The position numbers and the translations under genes were made by a program. From Endozoicomonas sp. OPT23 (GTDB lineage: Bacteria; Pseudomonadota; Gammaproteobacteria; Pseudomonadales; Endozoicomonadaceae), in assembly GCF_009653635.1 (NCBI RefSeq), contig NZ_PPFD01000005.1, positions 486,394 to 550,393 of the forward strand: a DNA stretch of 64,000 bases, in the 5' to 3' direction. Shown here one piece after another: positions 1 through 8,619 of the stretch; position 1 is the first letter of the stretch; each line of letters opens with the position of its first letter. The notes under the pieces are model-generated. The model did no database searches. It saw only the letters and a program-made list of their open reading frames with translations, and was not told where the DNA came from.

Positions 1-26
1 CAAATTCTGTAAGAATAAGCACGATA

Positions 27-455
27 ATGAATGAAATACTGGAGTTGCAGTCAGGACAAGTAGCCTACATCAGTAGTTTAATGGCGGGCTTCTCCCTGTC
101 TATTGCTGTTCAAATCATTCGCAGTAAGAACCTTCAGGGCATCGCAACTGTCAGCTATATCCTCTTTACCCTAACAGCCCTTCTTTTCCTGATTGCACTC
201 TATGTTGATGTATCTTTAAACCTTCGCCTGATAGGTATAGAGAACTTTGCCGATGAAACACTGAAGCAAATTGCGACCATACGATCTATCAGCACCTCCA
301 TTGCAACATCAGCTTTCTTTTTATTTATCCTGTCTATTGGTCTGGTGGGTTGGCTTCGTTCAAAACGAGCCGGTATTTTTTCCACCATTCTGGTTCTGCT
401 GTCTCTGGTCACTATAGCAACGGTCAGAAGTGTCATTTCAGGGTTGCCTGTGTAA
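27..455 (+). CDS. Small four-helix membrane protein, unknown function
   Basis: A 142-residue protein I do not recognise. Hydropathy by eye gives four membrane helices, roughly residues 13-30, 43-62, 92-110 and 118-137. Short charged connectors lie between them, including an SKNLQG loop and an LRSKRAG loop before the last helix, and there is no signal peptide. Two helical pairs suggest a small integral membrane protein of the inner membrane, but no catalytic motif is visible. The stop lies 32 bp from the end of the convergent aapP gene, and no clear terminator separates them. The gene starts near the window edge, so its upstream context is unknown. Function is not assigned. Confidence 0.6.
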   Translation: MNEILELQSGQVAYISSLMAGFSLSIAVQIIRSKNLQGIATVSYILFTLTALLFLIALYVDVSLNLRLIGIENFADETLKQIATIRSISTSIATSAFFLFILSIGLVGWLRSKRAGIFSTILVLLSLVTIATVRSVISGLPV

Positions 456-487
456 GAGGCTGTTTGAAAAGTATCTGTCCTTTTTAA

Positions 488-1276
488 TCAGTGACTCAAT
501 ATCTGTCCCAGGAACTGCTGAGTACGCTCGGATGCCGGATTACTGAAGAAAGTTTCAGGAGAGGCTTCTTCAATAATCTGGCCATCGTCCATAAAGATCA
601 TTCGATCAGCTACAGTCCTGGCAAAGCCCATTTCATGAGTGACACAGATCATAGTCATACCTTCATGGGCGAGCTCCGTCATGACGTCCAGCACTTCCTT
701 GATCATTTCCGGGTCAAGGGCTGAGGTAGGCTCGTCGAACAGCATGACTTCGGGATTCATACAAAGGCTTCGAGCGATTGCCACTCGCTGCTGCTGACCG
801 CCAGATAGCTGGCCAGGGTATTTATTAGCCTGATCAGGAATCTGTACTCGTTCCAGAAACTGCATCGCTGTTTTTTCTGCTTCAGCCCGGCTCTCCTTTC
901 TGACCCAGACAGGAGCCAGAGTGCAGTTTTCCAGTACCGTCAGATGTGGAAACAGATTAAACGACTGAAATACCATTCCTACGTCGCGACGTATCTTTTC
1001 GATATTCTTGAGGTCACGGTTCAGCTCGGTACCATCAACAATAATCTGCCCTTCCTGATGCTCCTCAAGGGCATTAATACAGCGAATCAGTGTTGATTTA
1101 CCGGAGCCGGAAGGACCGCAGATAACGATTTTCTCGCCTCGCATGACCTTCAGATTTATATCCCTGAGCACATGAAACTGGCCATACCATTTGTTGACCT
1201 GAGAAACTTCAATAACAGGCGACAAAGCATCTTTATTGTTATCCATGTTCAGCATATTTTTATTCTCAAAGTCCAT
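488..1276 (-). CDS. aapP: General L-amino-acid ABC transporter ATP-binding protein (AapP/GlnQ type)
   Basis: Cytoplasmic ATPase subunit of a polar amino-acid importer; it energises the AapQ-AapM permease pair encoded just upstream. Walker [10 protein letters not shown] is at about residues 54-62, the ABC signature LSGGQQQR at about 157-164, and Walker B MLFDEP at about 178-183. The H-loop lies in VTHEMG. Its 262 residues match the PAAT-family ATPases. The start is uncertain: a GTG at 1297 extends the frame, and ATGs at 1276, 1255 and 1246 all precede the conserved core. I chose 1276. It is the last gene of the aapJ-aapQ-aapM-aapP operon, with 55 bp after aapM. The function class is firm; the exact substrate range (broad amino acids) is inferred from operon content. 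Confidence 0.9.
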   Translation of the reverse strand: MDFENKNMLNMDNNKDALSPVIEVSQVNKWYGQFHVLRDINLKVMRGEKIVICGPSGSGKSTLIRCINALEEHQEGQIIVDGTELNRDLKNIEKIRRDVGMVFQSFNLFPHLTVLENCTLAPVWVRKESRAEAEKTAMQFLERVQIPDQANKYPGQLSGGQQQRVAIARSLCMNPEVMLFDEPTSALDPEMIKEVLDVMTELAHEGMTMICVTHEMGFARTVADRMIFMDDGQIIEEASPETFFSNPASERTQQFLGQILSH

Positions 1277-1331
1277 GATTTTCAATAAAGAGATCACTTA
1301 AAACCCGTGATGCCAGAGCACCCGAATTCAT

Positions 1332-2417
1332 CTAGTGCTCCTGCCTATTATTTTCCAGACTCTGGCTGTAGCGGGACATTCCGAAACAGAAGATCCAGAA
1401 TACAAAACCAACAAACAGGTATCCTTCCGTTGACGTACCCAGCCAGGCAGGGTCATTGAGACCAGCCTGAACAATAGACAGCAGATCAAAAAGACCAATA
1501 ACCAATACCAGACTAGTGTCCTTAAACAGGGCGATAAAGGTATTCACAATGCCGGGGATAACCAGTCGAATGGCCTGGGGTAAAACTACCAGACACATAC
1601 TTTGCCAGTACCCCATTCCGAGGCTATCACTGGCCTCCTGCTGACCTTTGGGAATCGCCTGCAAGCCACCTCTTACGACTTCCGCCATATAAGCGGACTG
1701 GAACATAACAATACCAATCATTGCCCGTACCAGCTTATCGAAGACAATTTCTTCCGGAACAAACAAAGGCAGCATAACTGAAGCCATAAAAAGAACAGTA
1801 ATCAGAGGAACACCGCGCCAAAGCTCGATGTAAACAGTGCAGAAGGTTTTAACCACCGGCATTTCCGAACGCCTGCCAAGCGCCAGCAAAACACCGATAG
1901 GCAACGAAGCCAGCATACCGTACATGGCCAGCACCAGCGTCACCATCAGGCCACCCCAGTCATGGGTATCAACCGGCTCAAGGCCTAATAGTCCACCAGC
2001 AAGAATGATCCAGGAAGTCACTGGCATCACAATCAGGCCGTAAGCAAGGCTGTACTTTTTGCCAGGCAGTACTGGAATCATCAGCCATGCAAGCACCGCT
2101 GCCAACTGAATAAAGAACAGATCTACACGCCAGCTCAGCTCTTGTGGATAGAAGCCATAGATAAACTGATCAAGACGGGATGAGATAAAGGCCCAGCAGG
2201 CTCCCTCAGAACTGCATTCCGAGCTGCTTGCTCCTGCCCATGTAGCGTCAACAAAAGCCCACTGAATAAACGATGGAATCAGACTGAACAGTCCGTAAAG
2301 GATGGCAACCGTAACCAGACTGTTTGTAGGTGTCGCAAACAGCTTTTCACGACACCAGCCAATAAAGCCCACAGATAACACCGGTGGTTTTCGGGCTTCA
2401 ATCATTTCTCTTTGCAT
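1332..2417 (-). CDS. aapM: General L-amino-acid ABC transporter permease AapM
   Basis: Inner-membrane permease subunit of a polar amino-acid ABC importer, 361 residues. Several hydrophobic segments begin near residue 34. The C-terminal half carries the permease domain, with an EAA-type loop around EASDSLGMGYWQSMCLVVLPQAIRL (approximately residues 280-305) that contacts the ATPase. The long N-terminal part with an extra periplasmic loop (cysteines in SSECSSEGAC) fits AapM/BztC-type permeases, which are longer than the usual 220-residue HisM type. It sits 10 bp downstream of aapQ and is expected to pair with it. The assignment rests on family features and operon order. Confidence 0.9.
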   Translation of the reverse strand: MQREMIEARKPPVLSVGFIGWCREKLFATPTNSLVTVAILYGLFSLIPSFIQWAFVDATWAGASSSECSSEGACWAFISSRLDQFIYGFYPQELSWRVDLFFIQLAAVLAWLMIPVLPGKKYSLAYGLIVMPVTSWIILAGGLLGLEPVDTHDWGGLMVTLVLAMYGMLASLPIGVLLALGRRSEMPVVKTFCTVYIELWRGVPLITVLFMASVMLPLFVPEEIVFDKLVRAMIGIVMFQSAYMAEVVRGGLQAIPKGQQEASDSLGMGYWQSMCLVVLPQAIRLVIPGIVNTFIALFKDTSLVLVIGLFDLLSIVQAGLNDPAWLGTSTEGYLFVGFVFWIFCFGMSRYSQSLENNRQEH

Positions 2418-2427
2418 TCTTTAGCCC

Positions 2428-3588
2428 TCAGCGTTCAACCAGTGCAACCCAGCGGTTATACATATTCATTAACAGGGATACCGTCAGACTGATGGTTAAA
2501 TAAACAGCCATGGTCATGGCAATAACTTCAATAGCCTGACCGGTCTGGTTCAACGTTGTTCCTGCAAATACATTGACCAGATCGGGATAGCCAATAGCTG
2601 TTGCCAGCGAGGAGTTTTTAATCAGGTTGAGATACTGATTGGTCAGCGGTGGAATAATCACTCGCATGGCTTGAGGAATCACAACAAGGTTCATCACCCT
2701 GCCCGGCCTTAAGCCTAAAGCAGCAGCAGCTTCCTTCTGACCTTTACTGACCGACTCAATACCAGAGCGGACTACTTCAGCAATAAAGGCCGCTGTGTAG
2801 ATAGTAAGTGCAAACCAAAGCGCTACCAGCTCAGGTAGCAACCCTACTCCACCTCTGAAGTTGAAGCCTTTTAAGGCAGGAAAGTCCCAGTGCAGGCTGC
2901 CATTGGTTAGCCAGAAACTCAGCGTCGGCAAACCAAGCAGAACAGCCAGGCTGATAGTTTTAATCCAGGGTAAAGGTCTGCCGGTATTCTTTCGTTGACG
3001 TCTGTTTAGAAGAACAATGACGCCAACAATAACGACAGCGGCAAGAAACGCCCAGAAAGCGACCATACCGCCGGAATCAAGTACCGGAGCGGGGAAAAAC
3101 ACACCTCTAACATTGAGGAATACACTGTCGAAAAGAGAAATACTTTGTCTTGGACTCGGCAGTACACCCAGAACCGCAAAGTACCAGAAAAAAATTTGTA
3201 GCAGCAGCGGAATGTTTCTGAATATTTCGATATAAACAGCTGCGATCTTTGCCAGCAGCCAATTAGAAGAGAGCCTGGCAACGCCCATCAAAAAACCAAG
3301 AACAGTAGCGAACAGCACTCCCAGAGAAGAAACCAACAGCGTATTCAGCAACCCCACCACAAAGGTATGCATAAAGCTGAACGATTCGTCGTATTCGATC
3401 AGTGTCTGGTTGATACCAAACCCTGCGGTTTGCGAGAGAAAATCAAACCCCGTGCTGATACCACGGCTTTCAAGATTGGTCAGAGTATTGTTGACGATCC
3501 AGGCTCCACCCAGGAAAACCAGTGCAATCAACAGTACCTGAAAAAACACCGCCCTCCAGGCCGGATCTCGCCAGAGTCTTAGTAACAT
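2428..3588 (-). CDS. aapQ: General L-amino-acid ABC transporter permease AapQ
   Basis: First of two membrane subunits of the AapJQMP-type importer, 386 residues. A helix near residues 12-31 opens the protein. The permease domain follows with VYIEIFRNIPLLLQIFFW, a signature of polar amino-acid permeases, and an EAA loop with EAAAALGLRPGRVMNLVVIPQAMR near residues 287-310. An insert of about 100 residues between helices is normal for AapQ/BztB and separates them from shorter HisQ types. It is transcribed after the binding-protein gene across a 93-bp gap holding a hairpin, then runs into aapM 10 bp later. The substrate is presumed to be broad L-amino acids from family knowledge. Confidence 0.9.
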   Translation of the reverse strand: MLLRLWRDPAWRAVFFQVLLIALVFLGGAWIVNNTLTNLESRGISTGFDFLSQTAGFGINQTLIEYDESFSFMHTFVVGLLNTLLVSSLGVLFATVLGFLMGVARLSSNWLLAKIAAVYIEIFRNIPLLLQIFFWYFAVLGVLPSPRQSISLFDSVFLNVRGVFFPAPVLDSGGMVAFWAFLAAVVIVGVIVLLNRRQRKNTGRPLPWIKTISLAVLLGLPTLSFWLTNGSLHWDFPALKGFNFRGGVGLLPELVALWFALTIYTAAFIAEVVRSGIESVSKGQKEAAAALGLRPGRVMNLVVIPQAMRVIIPPLTNQYLNLIKNSSLATAIGYPDLVNVFAGTTLNQTGQAIEVIAMTMAVYLTISLTVSLLMNMYNRWVALVER

Positions 3589-3617
3589 AGAACTTCTTTT
3601 TTATTATTATTTTTTGT

Positions 3618-3653
3618 TGCCAACCTTATCTTTGATAAAAGCCAAGGCTGGCA
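3618..3653 (-). other. Intercistronic hairpin between aapJ and aapQ
   Basis: TGCCA-A-CCTT pairs with AAGG-C-TGGCA around a 16-nt loop. On the transcribed (minus) strand the hairpin is followed by A-rich, not U-rich, sequence, so it does not look like an intrinsic terminator. In binding-protein transporter operons a hairpin in this position often protects the upstream mRNA and lets the binding protein be made in excess. That role is inferred. Confidence 0.45.
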
Positions 3654-3681
3654 TGTCAGGTTATAAAAAACGCATCTGCTA

Positions 3682-4707
3682 TTAACGGAATGGAGGTGCG
3701 TACAGAATGCCGCCATCGCTCCACAGCGCATTCAAACCACGTTCAATTTTAAGAGGTGATCCTTCACCCACGTTGTTTTCAAAAATCTCACCGTAGTTAC
3801 CGACTTGCTTGATCACCTGGTAAGACCAGTCATCATTCAGCCCCATCCCTTTACCCTTAGGACCTTCAATTCCCAGCAGGCGTTTGATGGAAGGATTAGT
3901 AGACGACTTCATCTTATCGATATTGGCAGAAGTGACTTTCAACTCTTCGGCATTGATCATGGCCGAAAGAGACCACTTCACAATATTGAACCATTGGTCA
4001 TCACCCTGACGAACCAGTGGACCGAGAGGTTCTTTGGAGATCACTTCAGGTAGCACTACTGCCTTGTCGGGCTTAGACAATCTCAGTCTCAAAGCATAAA
4101 GCTGTGACTGATCTGAAGTCAGCACGTCACAACGGCCTGAATCAAAACCTTTGGCAGTACCATCGGAAGTATCAAAAACCACTGGCTGATATTTCATACC
4201 GTTGGTTCGGAAGTAATCTGCAAGGTTCAGTTCTGTTGTCGTACCGGACTGAATACAGACAGCAGCACCATCCAGTTGTTTGGCACTGGTTACGCCCAGA
4301 TCCTTGCTGACCATAAAGCCCTGACCGTCATAGTAGGCAACACCGGCAAAGTTAAGGCCCAGAGACGCATCACGGGTCAGCGTCCAGGTGGTGTTTCGAG
4401 AGAGGACATCTATTTCACCGGATTGCAGCGCGGTGAAACGTTCCTTGGCGGTCAGTGGAATGTATTTCACCTTATCCGCATTGCCTAAAACAGCAGCGGC
4501 TACGCCCCGACAAACATCCACATCCATACCGGACCACTTGCCTTTATCATCAGGACTGGCAAAACCGGGAAGGCCAGTATTCACACCACAACTCAGGAAA
4601 CCTTTTTCTTTTACGGTTTCCAGAGTACTGCCATCTTCATTAGCCTGCAGGCCGCCTGAGGCAACCAGTAGAGCGGGTAAGGTTAGTTTGACAAGTGCTT
4701 TCAACAT
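3682..4707 (-). CDS. aapJ: General L-amino-acid ABC transporter periplasmic binding protein AapJ
   Basis: Periplasmic amino-acid receptor of the AapJQMP importer, about 341 residues. The chosen start (ATG at 4707) is preceded by AGGGAA at SD spacing and gives a clean signal peptide, MLKALVKLTLPALLVASGG, with cleavage after LQA. A start at 4746 would add 13 polar residues in front. The mature protein shows SBP-family-3 features: LETVKEKGFLSCGVN near the N-terminus, then GKWSGMDVDVCRGVAAAVLG, SGEIDVLSRNTTWTLTRD and GTTTELNLADYF. The gene opens the operon and is divergent from the secreted protein at 4925, so the 217-bp gap should hold its promoter. Confidence 0.92.
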   Translation of the reverse strand: MLKALVKLTLPALLVASGGLQANEDGSTLETVKEKGFLSCGVNTGLPGFASPDDKGKWSGMDVDVCRGVAAAVLGNADKVKYIPLTAKERFTALQSGEIDVLSRNTTWTLTRDASLGLNFAGVAYYDGQGFMVSKDLGVTSAKQLDGAAVCIQSGTTTELNLADYFRTNGMKYQPVVFDTSDGTAKGFDSGRCDVLTSDQSQLYALRLRLSKPDKAVVLPEVISKEPLGPLVRQGDDQWFNIVKWSLSAMINAEELKVTSANIDKMKSSTNPSIKRLLGIEGPKGKGMGLNDDWSYQVIKQVGNYGEIFENNVGEGSPLKIERGLNALWSDGGILYAPPFR

Positions 4708-4924
4708 AAAGGGTTCCCTGCTGTTATTATTCTTGTGCGCTTCCAAACCTTAACCTTTCAAGCATTTGCAGGCAACCGCACGGCACTGGCTCTCTCGTGA
4801 TTAAAGAATCAGTTGTCTGCTCAGGAAACGAACAAAATTATTTTTGCTATCTCCCCCTCTCTTTGAAACTTATTGAGCCCACCGGTGTCTCAGCTATTTA
4901 TTTAACATATAAGGATTAGCTTAT

Positions 4925-5500
4925 ATGAATGCATATACACTTTTAAAACGGCTTCCGAGCCTTCTTCTTCTCGCTTTGCTCTTTTTTGGAAAGGCTGCTC
5001 TCGCGGAAGTATACAAAACAGAATACTCATTTAGAGACGCTGATAGTGGTGATCGTTATGTATTTGATACGGGGGAAGTGACGGATGGGAATGCCCATAT
5101 CAGCTACCTGATGATTTACTTTGATAACCCTGAAACAGACACCGAAGCCTTCAGAACGACTACCATAGACCCTTACAAAGCTTGCCTTCACACTGAAATC
5201 AGTAAAGTTTTCTTCGCTACCAATGATTCATTGATCAGCTCTGCCATTCCCGAACGATGTGATTCCAGACCGATTAATAATTCAACCTTCAAGTGGCTGG
5301 GCCTTGATGAAAAAGTGCTTTCTGGTCCCAATGCAGGCAGCCCTGTAGTGGGCTATTTATTTGAAAAAGGCAGTAGCGCCTCTGTAAAGCATATTTATGA
5401 TCTATTCGAAGATCTCGAATCACAGAAGGACATAAATGTTGGTACTGTTGTAGAACTGAAAAAATTAAAAGTCATCATTCTGGAGTGGTTGAAGCAGTAA
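4925..5500 (+). CDS. Secreted protein of unknown function
   Basis: A 191-residue protein not recognised as a known family. An AAGGATT ribosome site precedes the ATG. Residues 1-27 form a signal peptide (KRLPSLLLLALLFFGKAALA, cleavage after ALA), so it should be exported to the periplasm or beyond. The mature part is acidic, with only two cysteines (in YKACLH and PERCDS), which could form one disulfide. The C-terminus ends in a Lys/Glu/Leu-rich helix. It stands alone between aapJ (divergent) and folE (same strand, 168 bp on). It is one of several orphan secreted proteins scattered through this window. Confidence 0.6.
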   Translation: MNAYTLLKRLPSLLLLALLFFGKAALAEVYKTEYSFRDADSGDRYVFDTGEVTDGNAHISYLMIYFDNPETDTEAFRTTTIDPYKACLHTEISKVFFATNDSLISSAIPERCDSRPINNSTFKWLGLDEKVLSGPNAGSPVVGYLFEKGSSASVKHIYDLFEDLESQKDINVGTVVELKKLKVIILEWLKQ

Positions 5501-5668
5501 GCATTACCCGATCTACCTGTCGGAACCGAGAGCTGTAGGCAGAAAACACCTGACGAAGCATCTCTCAACCATAGTGAATCAGGTTCTGGTTCCTAACCGC
5601 ATTTACCGAAATAGACTTTGTGGTAAACTTCGCAACTCCGCAGAAGTTAACAAGCGATCTGTTACAAC

Positions 5669-6223
5669 ATGACTGACCATTTGAGCGAACACTACAAGGC
5701 CATTATTGAATCTGTTGGTGAAGATATTCACCGTGACGGCCTGCTCGATACCCCCAAGCGCGCTGCCAAAGCGATGCAGTTTCTGACCAAGGGCTATAGC
5801 CAGAGTCTGGAAGAAATAGTTAACGGTGCCGTATTCGAGTCTGATATCAGCGAAATGGTTGTCATCAAGGATATCGAGCTTTATTCCATGTGCGAACACC
5901 ATATGCTGCCTTTCATTGGCAAATGCCATATTGGCTACATTCCTGATGGTAAGGTTCTGGGACTGTCCAAATTCGCGCGCATCGTTGATATGTTTGCCCG
6001 TCGCCTGCAAATTCAGGAAAACATGACCAAACAGATTGCTGATGCCATTATTGAAGCCACTGGTGCCAAGGGTGTTGCCGTAGTCATTGAAGCAAAACAT
6101 ATGTGCATGATGATGCGTGGTGTTGAAAAGCAGAATTCCTCTATGACCTCCTCCGTAATGCTGGGTATGATGCGTGATAACCAGCCAAGTCGTGACGAGT
6201 TCCTGCAGTTTGTAAGAAACTGA
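5669..6223 (+). CDS. folE: GTP cyclohydrolase I (FolE)
   Basis: Cytoplasmic enzyme converting GTP to 7,8-dihydroneopterin triphosphate, the first step of tetrahydrofolate synthesis. Its 184 residues fit the compact bacterial FolE. The zinc site is visible as C75 and H78 in MCEHHMLPF, with C146 in KHMCMMMRG. The core motif [18 protein letters not shown] and the terminal motif [11 protein letters not shown] are also typical. It is a single-gene unit followed directly by a strong intrinsic terminator at 6242-6268. The antisense strand is open along the whole gene, but that frame looks like a compositional shadow. Confidence 0.96.
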   Translation: MTDHLSEHYKAIIESVGEDIHRDGLLDTPKRAAKAMQFLTKGYSQSLEEIVNGAVFESDISEMVVIKDIELYSMCEHHMLPFIGKCHIGYIPDGKVLGLSKFARIVDMFARRLQIQENMTKQIADAIIEATGAKGVAVVIEAKHMCMMMRGVEKQNSSMTSSVMLGMMRDNQPSRDEFLQFVRN

Positions 6224-6241
6224 TTCACACTCTGAGCGTTG

Positions 6242-6268
6242 AAAACCCGGCAATGCCGGGTTTTTTTA
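6242..6268 (+). terminator. Rho-independent terminator of folE
   Basis: AAAACCCGGC, a three-base AAT loop, then GCCGGGTTTTTTT. A GC-rich stem followed by a run of seven T on the plus strand, 18 bp after the folE stop, is a textbook intrinsic terminator. Confidence 0.9.
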
Positions 6269-6403
6269 TACCCCTCCCCCTGCTTCTTTACAAATTCTAC
6301 CCTTCTACCAAGCTTTAAAGTACGTAGACAAAACCTGCTTAGAACCTTTTTTCCCCGCTGGTCAAACTGACATACCTCTTAACTGACTACGCATACAATC
6401 TCA

Positions 6404-6436
6404 TTGACTCTTTCTAAAATCGGCATAACATATAAA
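6404..6436 (+). promoter_or_regulatory. Possible zntA promoter with long spacer
   Basis: TTGACT at 6404-6409 is a good -35. The best -10 candidates (ATATAA or TATAAA at about 6430-6436) are 20-21 bp away, longer than the usual 17. Overlong spacers are typical of promoters controlled by MerR-family metal sensors such as ZntR. I could not find a convincing dyad operator in the spacer, so this is a weak call. Confidence 0.3.
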
Positions 6437-6468
6437 GTAATATTTATATGTATACTGAGGGTCACATT

Positions 6469-8619
6469 ATGACCACCTGCTCCACTCAAAAAAGTTGCTG
6501 CTCCGGAGAAAGCAAACACCAGCCTCTTTCCTCTTTGATGGACTCAGCAACTCGACATAAATGGAAGCTGACTGGGATGGACTGTGCCAGTTGCGCAGGA
6601 AAAATTGAAAAAGCCTTGAGAAGTGCTCCCGGAGTAGTGCAGGTCAAAGTTGCTTTTGCCACGGAGCGACTACTCGTTGACCTGAATAATGAGCATAAGA
6701 CTGAAGCGGTAGAAAAAATCGTTAAAGGTCTAGGCTTTGGTCTGAAGAGTTTTGACCAGCCGGACACAGAAGATCCTATCTGGAAAAGCCATAGCACTTT
6801 CACTCTGATGGCAGTGCTGATGACACTGTCTTTCGTGCTGATGCTGATTAATCCTGAATGGGGCTCAAATGGCTTCATGGTTGCGACACTGGCAGGCCTG
6901 ATTCCCTTTGCCAGAAAAGCTCTCACACAAATTAAAAATGGCACCTGGTTTGGTATCGAAACCCTGATGACAGTGGCCGCCTCCGGAGCACTGATACTGG
7001 GTGAAACAACAGAGGCTGCTCTGGTTCTCTTCCTGTTTACTATTGGCGAACTGCTGGAAGGTTTTGCTGGCCGCAAGGCTAAGGCTGGCATTAAGAGTCT
7101 GATGCAGCTGACTCCAGATACCGCCTGGAGAATAGAAGGTAACAATAAAATTGAGGTGCCCGCAGATTTCCTGACACCCGGTGAGACCATCGAGGTTCGA
7201 GCAGGCGGACGACTGCCTGTCGATGCGGTCCTGATCAGTGAAGCAGGCATTTTTGACGAAAGCGCACTGACTGGAGAATCCATTCCGGTCAACCGTAACA
7301 CCGGTGAGAAAGTTCTGGCTGGATGCCTGGTGGTTGATCAGCCAATACGCCTGACTGTTGTATCCGAACCTGGCGAAAGCGCTATTGATCGCATCATCGA
7401 CCTTATAGACGAAGCGGATGAACGTCGTGCGCCTATTGCACGCATGGTCGACAAATTCAGTGCCTGGTATACACCACTTGTGATGTCTATTGCCGGGCTG
7501 GTTTTTCTTTTACCACCACTACTGACTGACGCCAGCTGGAATGCCTGGGCTTACAAAGCTCTGGCCTTGCTACTGATCGCCTGCCCTTGCGCCCTGATTG
7601 TCTCAATTCCAGCAGCTGTTACTTCAGCATTGACCTCCGCATCCCGCTTTGGTGCTCTTATTAAAGGTGGCGCGGCTCTGGAACAAATGCGACTGGTAAA
7701 ATGGCTGGCTCTTGATAAGACCGGAACATTGACCGAAGGCAAACCGAAAATTACCGGCATTCATACGACAAACGGAGATGAAGCGACGGTGCTTCGTCTG
7801 GCTGCTGCAATAGAACAGAACTCCAACCACCCACTGGCAAAAGCCATCGTCAGTGAAGCTGAAAAACGTGGCATTCACCTTCCTGAAGCCGGTGATATTC
7901 GGGTCCTTCTGGGTCGTGGCGTTAAAGGTTCTGTTGAAAACAAAGTGATCAAGGTCATCGCTCCACGGCATGTTGATATAGAAAACCCATTGTCTGAACA
8001 GGTATCCAGACTCGAAGCAAAAGGGAATACCGTTGTTGTCGTTATCTCTGACAACAGTGTTATTGGCCTTCTTGCGATGGCAGACTCTCTTCGCAAAGAT
8101 GCCATTGTCGCCATTGAGCATCTGAATAAACAGGGCGTGAAGTGTGTCATGCTGACCGGCGACAATCGTCGTGCTGCTGCTGCGATTGCGAACCAATTGA
8201 GCATCGACTACGAAGCAGAACTGATGCCTGATGATAAAGTTAAGGCCATTCGAAGAATCCAGTCCACCTACCACCAGCCAGTTGCCATGGTCGGTGATGG
8301 CATAAATGATGCCCCGGCACTGAAAGCGGCTGAAGTGGGAATTGCCATGGGTAAAGGCAGCGATGTAGCGCTGGAAACAGCGGATGCAGCACTGACCCAT
8401 GAACGACTGACTGAACTGCCGAATATGATTGGCTTATCTCGTCGAACCGCTCGGATTATTCGTCAGAACATTATCCTGGCTTTGGGCATAAATACTCTGG
8501 TATTGCTGACTACGGTTTTTGGTATCACTGGCTTGATGGCGGCGGTTATGTCCGACACTGGCGGCACGGTTCTGGTAACCCTGAATGCGCTGAGATTAAT
8601 GCGAAAGAAAGACTACTGA
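6469..8619 (+). CDS. zntA: Zn/Cd/Pb-exporting P1B-type ATPase (ZntA)
   Basis: Inner-membrane pump expelling Zn2+, Cd2+ or Pb2+ from the cytoplasm. ATG at 6469 is preceded by GAGGGT, so it is preferred over the ATG 21 bp upstream; the product is 716 residues. In order: a Cys-rich N-terminal stretch with KSCC, one HMA domain with GMDCASC (residues about 36-42), membrane helices, the TGES actuator, the CPC metal motif (about 372-374), phosphorylation site DKTGTLTEG (D416), and the GDGINDAPAL hinge (about 609-618). The last membrane helix has MSDTGGTVLVTLNALRL (D696), the acidic residue typical of the P1B-2 Zn/Cd/Pb subgroup rather than copper pumps. Its stop overlaps the convergent SDR gene by 7 bp. 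Confidence 0.93.
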   Translation: MTTCSTQKSCCSGESKHQPLSSLMDSATRHKWKLTGMDCASCAGKIEKALRSAPGVVQVKVAFATERLLVDLNNEHKTEAVEKIVKGLGFGLKSFDQPDTEDPIWKSHSTFTLMAVLMTLSFVLMLINPEWGSNGFMVATLAGLIPFARKALTQIKNGTWFGIETLMTVAASGALILGETTEAALVLFLFTIGELLEGFAGRKAKAGIKSLMQLTPDTAWRIEGNNKIEVPADFLTPGETIEVRAGGRLPVDAVLISEAGIFDESALTGESIPVNRNTGEKVLAGCLVVDQPIRLTVVSEPGESAIDRIIDLIDEADERRAPIARMVDKFSAWYTPLVMSIAGLVFLLPPLLTDASWNAWAYKALALLLIACPCALIVSIPAAVTSALTSASRFGALIKGGAALEQMRLVKWLALDKTGTLTEGKPKITGIHTTNGDEATVLRLAAAIEQNSNHPLAKAIVSEAEKRGIHLPEAGDIRVLLGRGVKGSVENKVIKVIAPRHVDIENPLSEQVSRLEAKGNTVVVVISDNSVIGLLAMADSLRKDAIVAIEHLNKQGVKCVMLTGDNRRAAAAIANQLSIDYEAELMPDDKVKAIRRIQSTYHQPVAMVGDGINDAPALKAAEVGIAMGKGSDVALETADAALTHERLTELPNMIGLSRRTARIIRQNIILALGINTLVLLTTVFGITGLMAAVMSDTGGTVLVTLNALRLMRKKDY

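Noticed and set aside
3618..3653. aapJ-aapQ hairpin as a true terminator
   Set aside because: The sequence after it on the transcribed strand is A-rich, not U-rich, and three more operon genes follow.
5603..6253. 216-codon open frame antisense to folE
   Set aside because: It covers the whole folE gene in the opposite strand, is His/Asn/Phe-rich without any domain, and has no start context. It is a compositional shadow.
7624..8400. 258-codon open frame antisense to zntA
   Set aside because: Lies wholly inside zntA, with Cys/His/Phe-rich shadow composition and no family features.
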